Assembly (NCBI GenBank): GCA_020881915.1
Contig: JAJFPB010000011.1
Location: 1,426,001-1,490,000, forward strand
DNA: 64,000 bases
Reading direction: 5' to 3'
DNA from: Paramyrothecium sp. XJ0827
Lineage: Eukaryota > Ascomycota > Sordariomycetes > Hypocreales > Stachybotryaceae
Below, in pieces: positions 10,469 through 22,585 of the stretch. The position numbers and the translations under genes were made by a program. Positions within the stretch are counted from its first letter, which is position 1. Each line of letters begins with the position of its first letter. Under the pieces are notes generated by a model that saw only the letters and a list, made by a program, of their open reading frames with translations, was not told the origin of the DNA and searched no databases.

Positions 10469-12327
10469 ACGTACATGATAAGCGAGTCGGCCAGACAAGC
10501 GAGTCGGTCACTAATCTCAACCCTTAAGGCAGGAACCTCAATTAAAACACCACAGATCATTTGATCAATTAGAACTAATCGCTATACTCTTACCCAGATA
10601 CCTCTATCTCTGCCTGACATGTTCGTACATTATGGCCGGGCTTGCCGCATACACCACATCGCCGTTGGGTTGGTTGCCCTGACCTTCCTTGACCACCTCG
10701 CCTCGACGATTCGGCCACTACCTGCGTATCTACATCCATTTGATCAATTGATGCCTGGCCTTCCCCTACAGTCATTGTCCCTCCATCGCGTAGGCGTTTC
10801 TTTTTTTCCCTCCGGCGCCGGCTTAGTATCTCATTTGCCTCTCGAAGATCGCGGTTCTCAGCCTCTAGTAGTGCCATCTTATGCTGATTTGCAAGTAAAC
10901 TCTTAGAAATGAATTCAAGGCATCAACAATTGATGCTGGGGAGCTACTTTTATGTCTTCTGATTCGTCTTCTTAGGTATTCAGACTGAGATTCAGTTTCC
11001 CTGACTGTCTTTGGGGTCCTTGAAGTCCAAGGGGCAGGAAGCTCCGGCTCATCGATAATAGGCGTTGGAGTTCGTAACCGAATATCAAGCTTCGAGATCA
11101 CATAGTTCGCATCTAAAGGAGCAAGTCCGGCGCCTTTAAACCCTCCCCGAATATTGTTATTAGTCATCGTGGCTAGATGTGCGGCGTGGAAGGCGGGAAA
11201 GAACTCGGTCTTGGAAATGTGTGTTATAGAGCACTTGATCAAATGCTCTATCTCTCGACCATAAGCCTTCTTCAGCGGCCCAAAGCAGCCCACATCTAGC
11301 GGCTGAAGTAGATGAGATGAATGAGGCGGCATACAGAGCGTGATAATCTTATTCTCCTTGCAGAAATCCTCAAAAGCGACCGAATGGTGGCTCTCATGCC
11401 CGTCAAGGATCAGGAGACGATAGGCACCATTTGATCTTTTGATTGTATGCCGATTGAAGTGTTTTAGCCACTCGAGGCCCGTCTCGTTGTCGGTCCAGCC
11501 ATTTTTAGTGGTTGTAATAGCCCAATCGGGGGGGAGGTTGCTTTCGCGATACCAGCTAGAGAGGTGATATTGGCCTGCAACAATGATGAACGGCGGCAGC
11601 GCCCACCCTTCGGCATTGATCGATTCAATTACGGTGACCCATTCACGGTTTCCGGGCTGAACCTTTTTAGGGTTTGCACGCCTTTCTGAGCCTGTAACCA
11701 CCATACCGCTCATAATCACGCCCATCATAAAGCCAGTCTCATCAAAGTTGTACTGATCATCTGATCTTATACCGTACTTCGCGATTATGTTCTCCACGAG
11801 CAAAAACCACGCGTTTATTGCGATTGGATCTTCGCATTTGGCCCTCTGGTAATCATATCTGCGAAAGAAACGCGTCTTGAGCTCTGGTTGCCGCCTAATA
11901 AAATTCGAAGCCCAGCGTTGACCAACAGGAGGCATCTCGCGCTCAGCAAGCAGTCGATTGGCCATTTCTTCAACACCACAAAGCCGGGGTGAAAACCCTC
12001 GCATATCTAGATCAAGGATATATTGAACTATTGTCTGTTCCTCAAGATCAGATAGTTTACGCGAATTGGCCATAATATCGCGTCGGGATTGTCTGCCGTG
12101 CTTACGATCAAGCAGAGTACTATATGGAATTTGGTAGGCCTTTGCAGCGCGTCGCAGGCTTAATTTTGGGTCCTTTTGAATGGCTTGAAGTGCAAGAATA
12201 ATATTAGCCTCTTGAATTGAGTGTGACATGGCTAGTTGTGGTGAATCATTTGATCAATTGATTGAGATGTAGGATGAGGGATTTTTGACCGACTCGCTTG
12301 TCTGACCGACTCGCTTATCATGTACGT
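10469..12327 (-). mobile_element. Pogo/Fot-like DNA transposon B
   Basis: 1,859 bp with inverted ends starting ACGTACATGATAAGCGAGTC, flanked by TA at 10467-10468 and 12328-12329. As in element A, the TIR contains a tandem 17-bp unit (aagcgagtcggccagac), here two copies at each end. It carries one transposase on the minus strand and sits in a piggyBac fragment. Confidence 0.92.
10590..12229 (-). pseudogene. Pogo B transposase (one frameshift near the C-terminus)
   Basis: A DDE transposase closely similar in plan to pogo A. The Psq-type helix-turn-helix is at the start (ANIILALQAIQKDPKLSLRR), the catalytic motifs are YNFDETGF, LLILDGHESHH and SSHLLQPLDVGCF, then comes a basic coiled-coil and a CCHC knuckle (CGVCGKPGHNVRTCQ). 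The frame breaks at a TTT run (minus strand of 10907-10909): the main frame ends at 10865 while the C-terminal 95 residues continue in the next frame. A single extra T would give one uninterrupted 546-codon reading, so the break is either one indel or a consensus error. The start ATG at 12229 is 98 bp from the element end, the same spacing as in element A. Confidence 0.88.
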
Positions 12328-12329
12328 TA

Positions 12330-12826
12330 TTTATAATACTAACTTATTATACTTCTCACTTCGTTATGATGAAGTAGGGTTCGGGTTGGGAGGATCGTGA
12401 AGGTCTGTTAAATTCGAGTGCCAGCCACTGAGCATTATTAAAACACCTAAAAAGTCGATCACCGCAGATAATCAAGTAGACCATACGGTACTTCAAGGTA
12501 TAACCAATTCACTAATAGGCATCGACAATATTTTAATCTCTATTTGCGCCTTGCATCCCGCTTTCTTCATCATTTCTCATGGTCAATCCAATTCCAAACC
12601 CAAACCCCGCCAAAACGTTGCTTACGAAATACGATTAGACCCTTGTCGGTGGCTTCTCCAACAGCGAGTTTAAACGAGGCCGGTATCCTTGAGTCACGCA
12701 CGCGAGTGAAGCCACAAGTTGCTGCCTGAGGCATCAACCTTGGAGAGCGGGGAAAATATGGACTAGTCTGTTTTTCTGAATTTTCCTGACCTTTGGGCGC
12801 TTCGTCTCAACTAACAGCTTCCTGGA
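12330..12826. other. Intergenic, upstream of BTB gene
   Basis: About 0.5 kb, AT-rich near the pogo B end. Nothing recognised except the presumed promoter of the next gene. Confidence 0.5.
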
Positions 12827-13944
12827 ATGAGAAATGCTCCTAGACGAAGATTCTCATATGGTCAATACTCGTTGAACATGTTCAGCTTTGGAGTTAGCTC
12901 TGGGATGAAACCCAGCTACACAGCGTCACCCGGCACAGGCAGTAAACAATTTACGCCGTTCAAAGAACGCGTTGCTGGGGACATCCAGCAATTCCAGACC
13001 ATAACTTGTCAGGACGAGTACAGAGCTTTCAGTCTGGAGGAACACCGACTCGAAGACTACATTCAAGGCAAGGCTGGTCCACCCGCATATACAAGCACAC
13101 CATCCATCGCCATGCCCTATGTGGGTTCGTTGAATTGGGACCAAAGTGTAGGGCGAAAGAAACTAGATTTGTACGTCTGCCGGCGAACTCGAGACAAAAT
13201 GTTGCTAATATAGATAGACTACGCGGCAGTGGAGTAGAGATCAGCGTTGGCACATCGACCTCATCGGATGTCAATCCCAAGGCCAGCGCCTCTGACACAT
13301 GGTCTCTTCCTATAAACTTGATTTCCAATTACTCTCCTTTTTTGAAGGCAGCTTGTGCGTGGGACTCCCGTCAACAACGTAATAAGCGAATTGAGCTTCC
13401 GGAAGATGATCCCATTGCGTTCGGGCTGTTCGTTGAATGGATGTACTACGGGCGCTATGATGCTTTGTCCCTAAAATCACGCCACAGCATCCATGCAAAA
13501 TGTTGGGTTCTTGGCGACAAGCTCCTGTGCAGCGAGTTCCAAAACTATGCAATGAGCTGTCTGTATGCACAACACGTATCCTTCAGTAGGGCCGTGAACT
13601 GCAACGATGTGTGCTACGCATGTGATAACAGTGTTTCAGTTTCTAAGTTGAGACGCTTCTATGTGGACTTTGTCACGGAGCACTTCTCAAGTCCGAGCAG
13701 GCTGCATGGGACAACAGAAGACTGGGATACAGTTCTCCAAGGCTATTTGGATATACGCCTTCTTCTACTTCAGAACTTCAGACAGGAGACCCCAACACGA
13801 ATGCACATACGAGATGTCAAAGACTATTTAGAGCCAGCCGAGTCTCTTGAGGATCAACTTCTCAAATTGGAAAAAGCAACTGTCTCATTACCTACGAGGC
13901 AAAACGATGAAGCTAGCAATCTCAACTTTGGCAGTGAGGCCTAA
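12827..13944 (+). CDS. BTB/POZ-domain protein (two exons)
   Basis: A 356-residue protein from exons 12827-13170 and 13218-13944, with a 47-bp GT-AG intron (13171-13217, starting gtacgt). The other possible AG at 13213 breaks the frame. The second exon starts with the BTB core: a short beta region (SGVEISVGT), LISNYSPFLKAA, IELPEDDPIAFGLFVEWMY, then helices with CWVLGDKLLCSEFQNYAM. This is the pattern of small fungal BTB proteins, which act as protein-interaction or cullin-3 adaptor modules. The N-terminal 115 residues are Ser/Thr-rich and featureless, and no BACK or Kelch domain follows. Both sides are transposons (pogo B and hAT-B), yet the ORF is undamaged. Confidence 0.72.
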
Positions 13945-14105
13945 AAGGATGGATACGGTGGCGGTTTTTAAAATGAGGACGCCTCATCTGTGACTCTATG
14001 ACAGAGGCCGTGTTGGCAACGGTCAAAAGTTAAAAATGCTGGAAGGGTTGTCGACTCGCCAACAGAGTGGCGCACCATTCATTAATAATGATTGAAATGA
14101 ATCGC

Positions 14106-14135
14106 AATGATTGATAATGATCATTATCAATCATT
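14106..14135. repeat. 30-bp perfect palindrome in hAT-B subterminal region
   Basis: Arms aatgattgataatga and its exact reverse complement, with no spacer, inside the subterminal ATTGATAATGA array. Confidence 0.85.
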
Positions 14136-14219
14136 TCATTGACGGCTTACCCCACATAATGATCATTGCATTGTGGGCAAGGCAATGAAATGACGATAAT
14201 GAAATGATAGGCGGGGCTG

Positions 14220-16698
14220 GTGAGAGCTGGTGCGAGCCGAGCATCAACAAAAGCAAAGATGCGCGGGAAGGACACCTGGCTGCTTCGCGGAGGCCCCTTT
14301 ATTTACTTTCCCATTCGGATCACCGGTATTGCTCGTCAAAATATCCGTAGCATGTTGGGCCAGACGCCACCATTGCCATCCGTCGAGGATGTCCCATCTT
14401 CTCCGGCGAACCCCCGGGATCGTGGCTCTGAATCTAGAACACCATTCACCGTCTCTTCCCCAGTAACTCCGAGCCCCAGCGCCGGCTCAAGTCAATTCAC
14501 ATCAGCACAGGACTGGGACAGCTTTCCTTAGTCTCAGTTTCCCGACCTCGCAATATCTGAGCGGAAAGGGCGACCCAAGTCCTGGATCTGGCAGCATGGT
14601 TATGATCTCCAAGAAATCAAGGATAAGACTCGACATAGGTGGGTTTGCCGTGAGTGTGTGAAGAAGAAAGACCCAAAGATCACTGCCCATCTTGCGTCGG
14701 CGACATTCAACATTGAGTCTCATCTTGGGAATCAGCCCAACATATATGGCGGCAAATTACAACCGCGCCTAGGGCAACGACCATCGACCAGATGTTCTCC
14801 TTGGCAAGCACCGAAACGCCAGACGTGGATTTCCAGTTTCGCAATAAGCTCAAGAAGCAGTTCGACAAGGCGGCGTTCCAGCGCAAACTTGTGAGATGGG
14901 TTGTGGAGACAAACCAGTCCTTCCGAGTATCTGAGAACGAGACTTTTCGCGATCTTCTCGACTACTTGAATCCTATTATCAGTGCGACCAATGCCCACAT
15001 TTCTCAGGATGCGATTCGACGGCGAGTAGTAGATGAGTATCATTTCTTTCGCCTTCACATCGTCAGAGCTCTGCGACAGAGTCCTAGTGCCGTCCACATT
15101 GCGTTCGATGGCTGGACTTCGCGAAATCGGCACCCGTTGTTCGGAGTCGTGGCGTTCTTCCTGGACCAGAGCTTCCGGCCGCGTAAGATCGTTCTTGGGC
15201 TGCCAAATCTTACGGACCGTCATACTGGCGAAAATATCGCCGACAGTGTCCGTGACATCCTCGCGGCCTTCGAGCTCGGCAAAGAGAAGATCGGCTACTT
15301 CACACTCGACAATGCCTCTAATAATGACAAAGCGATGGATCACCTGGCGCAGCATTTCAGTGGGCTAACGCCACGCCAAGGCGGATCCGCTGCTTTGGCC
15401 ATGTCATTCATTTAGTAGCCAGGGCTATGCTTCTAGGGAAAGACGACGCGGACGGCGTGATTGAGGATGATCTTGACACCGATACACTTGCAATGTGGGC
15501 GAAGCGCGGCCCAATTGGAAAGCTACACAGCCTCGTGGTGTGGATAAACCTGCTCAAACAGAGTGACAGAGATGCTACGGGATGTCCAAAGGCAAGACAC
15601 AGACAAGAAATGGCCTGGCTCACTAGATGTCGTCGTGGACAACAATACCAGGTGGCTTTCTCAATACTATATGATGAGCCGTGCGCTTAAGCTGCGTCCT
15701 TATATCGAGGCCATAATCTCGGACATCCTATATGAAGTTTCCAAGCCGAGGAGGAAGGGAACCCGCCACGATTCGCTGCCCTCATGTCTCGAAGCCGATA
15801 CCTTGCTTACCGAGGACGACTGGAAGACTATCGGATACTACCATAACATATTGCGACAATTCGAAGCCTGCGTCAAGGACCTGGAGGGGATGGGAAGCAA
15901 CGAATCCGGAAGGGGGGAAAGGAAGCTGCGTACGGGCTGATGCAGGATATCTGCTCTGCGTACGAGTGGCTAATCGGCCATTTGGAAGAGGCGAAGCTTG
16001 AGGCAGACCGTACACCAGAGCCTGCCCACTTCAAGACAAATATCAACCTTGCGTGGGTCAAACTGAACAAGTACTATAGCACTATTGACCAGTCTCCTGC
16101 CTATTACGCGGCAACCGTTCTGCACCCGGCGATTCGTTGGGACTTCCTCCGCCGAGCGTATCGCGAGAGACCAGAGTGGATTGAGAAAGCACAACAGCTC
16201 CTCAGCGACATCTGGCAGGAATACAAAGAGCTGCCTATTCAGTTCGAACGGAACCCATTCGACGATGTACGGCCAGTAAAACGAGCCAAGGAGGCAGAAG
16301 AGGCAGTGGATACCTTTTCTTCGTACTTGGACAGCTTCAAATCGACAGCGATGGAAATTTCCCCGCATAGCACGGGTGATGAGCTTGATCGGTGGCTCCA
16401 ACTAGCCGATCCTGTTGAGAAAGATTGCGATCCATTCTTATATTGGTTCAACAAAAGATTTGACTATCCTCGCCTTACGCGTATGGCCATAGACATACTC
16501 TCCGTGCCGCCCATGGCCGCTGAAGGCGAGAGGGTCTTTTCCTCGTGCGGCAATATGGTCTCGGCGAAACGCTGTCGACTTCAAGCCGAAACAATCGCTA
16601 TCACACAAACCGTACGATCATGGCTACGAGCAGGACTATTGGATGATTACGATGGACTGCTGAAGGACCTCGTGGCAGCGGAGCTCAACGAGACGTAA
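14220..16698 (+). pseudogene. hAT-B transposase, several frameshifts and a stop
   Basis: A hAT transposase readable only in pieces. The Ser/Pro-rich N-terminus ends at an in-frame TAG (14529-14531). The zinc-finger region follows in the same frame (SWIWQHGYD ... WVCRECVKKK). The catalytic core is at 14792-15415 (IAFDGWTSRN and GYFTLDNASNND). Fragments at 15427-15690 and 15563-15940 carry the insertion region, and 15940-16698 carries the dimerisation block (YPRLTRMAIDIL ... MAAEGERVFSSCGN). At least three frame changes occur after 15380. It is clearly the same family as hAT-A and hAT-C but not a close copy. Some breaks may be consensus errors, yet the TAG and the number of shifts favour real decay. 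Confidence 0.85.
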
Positions 16699-16876
16699 TG
16701 CGACAGGCACCCATCAGCGGCAGGACCTGGTCATTGTGGATCTTCAATCATTAAATCATTATCATTTCATTCTCAGTCCTACAATGATCATTATCATTAC
16801 TGCATCGCTTATTAATCAATCATTTCCTCTCATTATCTAGGTGATAATGATTGATAATGATTCATGCGCCACTCTG

Positions 16877-17779
16877 CTGGCAGCTACAAACACCATCCCC
16901 AGCTCTGGTTACAGCATGGCTGAAGGTCAATATTCTCCAGCCACCCCTTTCAGTTTTATAAACAGGCTCTCGCAAGGCTAACCGATCGGCCTTGCAGTGG
17001 GACAAAGAAACTCTTCGATACGACTTCCCAGTTGCCAAGAGTTCATCCAAGGCGTCAGAGCCCTTGCCTTGGCCGACAGTCTGGATCGCTTCCGCATCTG
17101 GATAATGCCAGGACGAAGATGGGAGCTAGACATGGAAGAGGGTTTATACCTCCGCCCTGGCCATTGCGGCCTGTCAGATTCAGAACAATATTCGCCTTTT
17201 GGGAGTTTAGCATAGGACTCTTAGAAAAGTTATATAGCACTGGATCTTCCATGATCGGATGACATGATCGGAATGTTACAAACACGTATCTAAAGCTCTG
17301 TTAAAAATCAACTCTACCGAGTAACCCCCAGCGGCATCGGTCCCTCGTAAGAATGTACCGACTTAAGTGTAACGTAAATATGTCTCTGGAGCAGTGGCTG
17401 AAGCCGGACTATTTCCCCAGGTCTCCTGAGTAGGTTTAAGGGTGCCTTGTGGCCTTCAATGGACCACACACCCTCTCCCTAAAATCGGGCAACACGTATT
17501 TGACATACATACCGTTGGACTCCTGAACCCTTAACTCGACTGCACCCGCATGTCGTCCTTAGAACCGGCGATACTCATCCAAATGTGACAAAATGGATGG
17601 TAAAAGTGCAATAGGTTCCACTCAATCGATATTTCCCTCCAGAAAGCCTGGGTCCCGATCCGTACGGGTTGGCGAGTGACTAGGCATTTTCACACGAGGC
17701 AGAGAATTACTGGACCTGGTTTCTTTAGTGGATAGAGGCCTTACTGTATCAACTGAGCGTCTTTCTTAAATTTAACAAC
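16877..17779. other. Intergenic, no gene recognised
   Basis: About 0.9 kb between hAT-B and the 3' end of the minus-strand gene. Short ORFs only. Confidence 0.5.
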
Positions 17780-19314
17780 TTAGGTAGAATCATCGTTGCC
17801 TACTTCGATTTTACGTCGTTTAGGGAAGACCACTGTTCGATCACCATCACTTCCGTCATTGTCAACCCCACTGTCTCCTTTTCTCTCTTCGCCATCGTCA
17901 GTCCCACTGTGATCATCATCGGTAGCTTCTCTATAATCCTTGTCGCCTCTTCCCCCATAACTTACGCCATCTGTGTCAGTTCCATCATCAGTACCTTTCT
18001 CAGATACATCGGTCATTGGAACTACACTTTCCCCATTTATATCAGTCTTCCCACAACTACTCCAGTCGTCATCATCCATGCTTTCATCATTCAGATCGAA
18101 ACCCAGAATAACACTTCCCTCATCTGTATCGCTACCTCGATCGCTATTTTCCTCATCCGTACCAGCGATCCCCATGCCATCCTCAACAGCAGGAGTATCT
18201 TCCCGGTCTTTCAGCCACTTATAGATCCTTTTGTGTTTGATCATGTGTAATTTATGGCGCTGATCTGGCTGGAGAAAATGAAGATAATTATCATAATCCA
18301 ATATGCCAAATTCCTTATCGAGTTGCAGATGGAAGAGGTCCATTAGTTCGCGGCCCTTGTATTTCTCAGAAGCTCCAGTCAAGCCGAATGAACGTCGAAT
18401 GACGCTCAGGAACTCAACTATGCTGTCGCCATCGAGTGGCACCAGATCATCCATATCAAGGTCAGGATTTGATAGTTCAACCAAAAAACGCAGCACATCG
18501 CAAACTCCTGGATGCTGAAAATTCTCTTTGTCTTGAGTGACATGATCGAGGATAGTTTTGTTTTTAAGGATCCTCCATATCTTGATGGTGTGTCTGGGAC
18601 GATCATGCATGACTAAAATGACAATGGAAGAGGCTAAGATTCTCGCCCAATCCTACAAAGGTGTTAGATATAACTCATAATTGACAGGAACACATACTCC
18701 ATCTTCATGACCTATATCGGCTATTTGGTTCTGCAAGTCTTCGTCTACAAAGACTGGAGGAACACTAAGGAGACGAACGAGAACTTCACGTCTCGATAAA
18801 ATATCGTCAGGCATCTCGATTTCTCGGCATACTTGGATCCAGGTAGACTCATCATCCTGTTGAATTTCAAAATCGCGTTCGTTATAAAGTTTGAGAGAGC
18901 TGTTTAGGCCCATAGCCTTTAGAAGACGACGGAGGGTATTGGCATCTCCAGAATCAAAAAAGCGTAGTTGGGGATGATCATAATTGGGACTGGGCTTGGA
19001 GGTTTCGAGCCAGGCTCGAAGCTGAGCTAACAATGAATATGATAGAGTTCGGTTTGCTTCACGCTCCAGTATACGGTAGACTTTTGCGTTGGAGAGTTGA
19101 TGAAGTATTCCTGCTTCAGCTTGTGTTGTGATCCTTGCTATGTCCAGCTTGTAAGCCCATATAAAATTCAGATCAGCCTAGGAGCGTTAGCCAAAAAGAA
19201 GGGAAAAAAGGCCCCCCGAGGATTGCTGTAGCTTACACGGCATTCGAAGAAGAGAGACTCTACGTCTGCATTTCCAAAAGCACCCCTCGTAGTTACTGTT
19301 GTCTTCGTCGTCAT
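17780..19314 (-). CDS. Three-exon gene, acidic-tailed protein of unknown function
   Basis: Read on the minus strand: exon 1 19314-19237, intron 19236-19178 (59 bp, gtaagc...ctag), exon 2 19177-18698, intron 18697-18653 (45 bp, gtatgt...gtag), exon 3 18652-17780. All junctions are phase 0 and give 476 residues. The N-terminal two thirds look globular and helical (ILHQLSNAKVYRILEREANR, LLAQLRAWLE, REVLVRLLSVPPVFVDEDLQ). The last 130 residues are almost pure Asp/Glu/Ser/Gly with repeated TDDG/TDxG runs and end in a basic cluster (FPKRRKIEV) that could be a nuclear signal. I recognise no family. The long open frames across two introns argue for a real gene. It lies alone between hAT-B and pogo C. 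Confidence 0.65.
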
Positions 19315-19981
19315 TTTCCCTGAATACAAAATAAAGCTAAATGCTGGCCCGTATCGTTCTCAGCCAATCCCATATCAGTATCGGGCATACACGATTGTGG
19401 CCAGTGTCATAATTTTCGGCTGCGCTTCCCTTTGCTACTTATGGGGAGCAAAAGCACGGAACATCAGTGGGGAGAATGCCGATACTAGATTCTGAGCATA
19501 AGTAGGAGAATTCGGATGGGTAGACCGACTCAATTGCAAAGCATGGGCTAAGCTGGATGCTAGGGAATCCATATTCAGTAGTAGGCAGCCCTGAATGTTT
19601 GCAAGTCAAGAAAGTCTTTCCAACAATGCGCAGGAACGGCGACCTATATGAGATGCAAGGAAGCGTAACGTTTACCTGTAGCTGGAGGCGAAAGGTATGA
19701 CATAGTAACGTGTTAGGGCACGGTCGTTTTGGCGCGAGCGGAAATGTGCATTTTCATCCGATGATTTCTCGAGAAACTTTTGGTCATCCAATAGGATGAG
19801 AAGGCGGGTGAGACTTGCTTTTGCTGGTTTCCGTACGCCTGCAGCTGTCTCGGACTGAGATACTGTATGCACCTGTGATTGGAGAAGATGTGGACAATCT
19901 GTCTCGGAGTTACGTATGGTCTGAACACATGATGTTAGGCTCGAAAAAGTATCCCCGTATACCGGCTGATTGTCAGCGAAC
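19315..19981. other. Intergenic, no gene recognised
   Basis: About 0.65 kb between the start of the three-exon gene and pogo C, probably including the gene's promoter. Nothing else seen. Confidence 0.5.
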
Positions 19982-20122
19982 TACTCGGGGGGTGCTCCAC
20001 TAGGTCGGGGGGGACACCGACCGGGAAAAAACTCGTCGACCGGGGAAAACTAGGTACATGGCTCTTCACATATTTTTATATGGTCGACAATGTACTTCGA
20101 TTTTCTGGCTAGATGCATAGCT

Positions 20123-22371
20123 TTACCCACCTTCCACAAAAATGCAGTTATCAGACTGGCCGTCAACGGCATCATCGTCATCCTCAATAAGGGTGTTTTG
20201 GGTATCAAAATAACTAGCTAGGCTGTCTCTTTCATCCTTTGGGACATAGAACTCATCTCCCTCGTTTTCCAGTGTGTTTTCCCCTATAATCTCATAGCCT
20301 TCTGTTTCAAGCTGCAATAATCGGCGGGAGGCAGCTCGTTGTTCGATCTCCCCAACAAGAAGCTCGACTGCAGCGTTGATGCCCTTGCGGTCGTATTTTT
20401 CGGGCCAAGTGATGACTTTGCTGTGATGGCAGCCTAGGTCCTGGAGCTCTCGGATAACCTGGTACCGTGAACAAAGCAGTGCTGTATCACTAAGATATTC
20501 ACGGCGGTGGTTCTTCTGCCAGCGCCCTTGGAAGACCACCTGTTCGTGTGTTGTTGATGTGATGCTATTCCGGACTGTATGCCTCACTTGTTGCAGCCAA
20601 CGGCGAATGTAGGCTGCCTCGGCGCGCGCTGTACGCCTAAAAAGACGTCTTTCCTCATCTTCTTGTGCAGCTCGGCGGTTATGCTCATCTCTGGCTACAC
20701 GGAGCCTGGCATCTCCCATAGTAATTGGGCCGTATCGTCCCACGAGGCCCGTCTCGCCTTGACGTTGTGTTCGATCGAGTATCTTCTGCTTGAGTAGGCG
20801 CATCTCGCGTGTAGCTATAATGCCGTTCAAGGCAAGCGAATAACCGGCTTTCCGCACCTTTGTGAACAAACGGGTCACACTCGGCGTCAACGGCACCTGT
20901 GATATCACTGAGCTCTCAAGTCTGCACTCAACGAACGAGTTATACCGCTGTATATAGCGTAAATTGAATGGAGGCGTGGACGCATTGTGCCAGTCAATGC
21001 GTATTGTCTCGGGTGTTCGTACTTCAAAATTTACGCTGTTGGAGGGCTCGTTTGATGGGTCGTTCGACTGCGAGAGACTGCCTTCTTCAACGAAGCCGGG
21101 AAGATCGCGTTCATCTACCATAACAGTTAGAGAAGATAACGGATCCTGAAGCTGGTCAAGAACTACAGAGGGATTGAAGGGAAAAAGGCCGCATTTTCGC
21201 CATGCTGAGAGGATTGTTGATTGCTTGAATGTGCGTTTCCGTATTTCTTGAAGGTGGAAGAGGAAGTCGCTTTTGTTGAAGTCAGAGGCGCCGTCAGCGA
21301 TCTCCCGATAGAGAACAGCTTGATGCCAGTGCTTGTACGGTTGAAAAACCCCAACATCGAGAGGTTGAAGGAGATGTGTGACTTTGGGTGGAAGAGGGAA
21401 GACCTCGATGTTGTGTGCGAGGCAGACATGCACTAATTCTTCAGTATAATGACTTTCGCAGTTATCCATCAAAAGAGCGCGTTTTTCCACCGGATTTGCT
21501 GGTCGAGTGTGAAGTTCGAAGTGTTTGACCCATTCAATCGCGAGGATGTCATTGATATAGCCCTTAGGGCTCGTTGTAAGCACTGTGCCTTCTTCCAGTG
21601 CATTTGAACCCAATGAACGGGAATATTGACTCCTGGAAGGATCAGGAAGGAAGGAATTGTCTCTCCGGCTGCAGAAATCGCTTCGACAGCAGAAACAGAG
21701 ACAAGATCATGTGAATCTGTTAATTCTGGCTTTTCCACCTCATTGAAGGTCCAAATGAAGGTCCCATGTTGAAGATAACCAACCATAAAGCCGGTCTCGT
21801 CGAAATTCCACATATTCTGAGGCAAAATCCGGTTCTTCGTGATGAATTTGTCCCATTCAGTGTAGAAGACCTCTAAAATTGCTCTTTTGCACCGGCTTTT
21901 CGCTTGGCTTCACGGGTGGTACTTCGGGTACGTTTGAATATATTGGAATTCCTTTGAATAAACCGGGAAGCCCATTTTTGAGAGGCTTTTTGGTTGGAAT
22001 CTCTGGTGGCTAAGATGATGTTGGCGTGTTGTTGTAAAGCTCGGCACTTGATGTGGTGTCCCTGAATAATGCGGCGGTGTGCCCACATTAGCACCTCTGC
22101 CTCTTCTTCCTGCGATAAAAGCGTGTTTTGGCCTCCATTCTTCTCGAACAGTATGATGGCCTTGAAGCCGTGACCAAAGGCGTTTATATGGCACTCGAAA
22201 CATATCCGCAGCTGCCTTAATGGTCGGGAAATATGCGATTGAATATAACTGGGCAGCCGCGACAGTTCGCTGCTCCAGATTTTCCTGTGTAGATCGCGAA
22301 AAAATTGACTTCCCAGTCACTTGATGCAGCCATCTTTGTATTACAGCTTGCTCAGAGTCAGGAGAATCCAT
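20123..22371 (-). pseudogene. Pogo C transposase with three frameshifts
   Basis: A DDE/CENP-B-type transposase on the minus strand. The helix-turn-helix region is at 22371 downward (IKAAADMFRVPYKRLWSRL). A second DNA-binding region (LSQEEEAEVLMWAHRRI) is in another frame from about 22130, ending with KWASRFIQRN. The catalytic part shows MWNFDETGFMVG (about 21820), then ALLMDNCESH and VTHLLQPLDVGVFQPY. A long Arg/Glu-rich tail and an acidic end follow. Breaks lie near 22140, 21885-21888 (a run of four A in the coding strand) and 21609-21611 (a run of three G). Two of these would be cured by one more base in the run. The Copia element is inserted only about 80 bp upstream of its ATG, so it would be separated from its promoter in any case. 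Confidence 0.85.
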
Positions 22372-22450
22372 ATTCGAAGATTATTGGATGTAAATTGGTG
22401 ATGTTGTGGTGATAATTGTACAAAGGACACGTCTAACGCGTTGTCGTGAG

Positions 22451-22570
22451 TGTTGGAGGTCACGTGTGATGGACGATCAAGTCGGTGGTAAACTGTATAA
22501 GTGGTGACTCTCCCACCTCTCATTTTTAGAAATTAAGTAGCCTAAAACCTGCTATCTTCCCATTTCAACA
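22451..22570 (+). repeat. Copia 5' LTR
   Basis: 120 bp, identical to the 3' LTR by eye. It contains cacgtg near its start. Confidence 0.93.
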
Positions 22571-22585
22571 GGTTATGAGCCCGGA
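22571..22585 (+). promoter_or_regulatory. Candidate primer-binding site (internal initiator-tRNA type)
   Basis: The bases right after the LTR, ggttatgagcccgg, complement the anticodon stem-loop of initiator tRNA-Met (CAU anticodon within CUCAUAA). Priming by a cleaved half-tRNA of this kind is known for Drosophila copia and yeast Ty5. The match is from memory of the tRNA core, not from an alignment. Confidence 0.6.

Larger units (their letters stand above)
14063..16876 (+). mobile_element. hAT-family DNA transposon B (degenerate)
   Basis: 2,814 bp with perfect 12-bp inverted ends (CAGAGTGGCGCA). AT-rich subterminal repeats based on ATGATTGATAATGA occur at both ends. The 8 bases outside each end (ctcgccaa and ctggcagc) match at only four positions, so no clean target duplication is visible. 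The transposase inside is broken. Confidence 0.8.
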
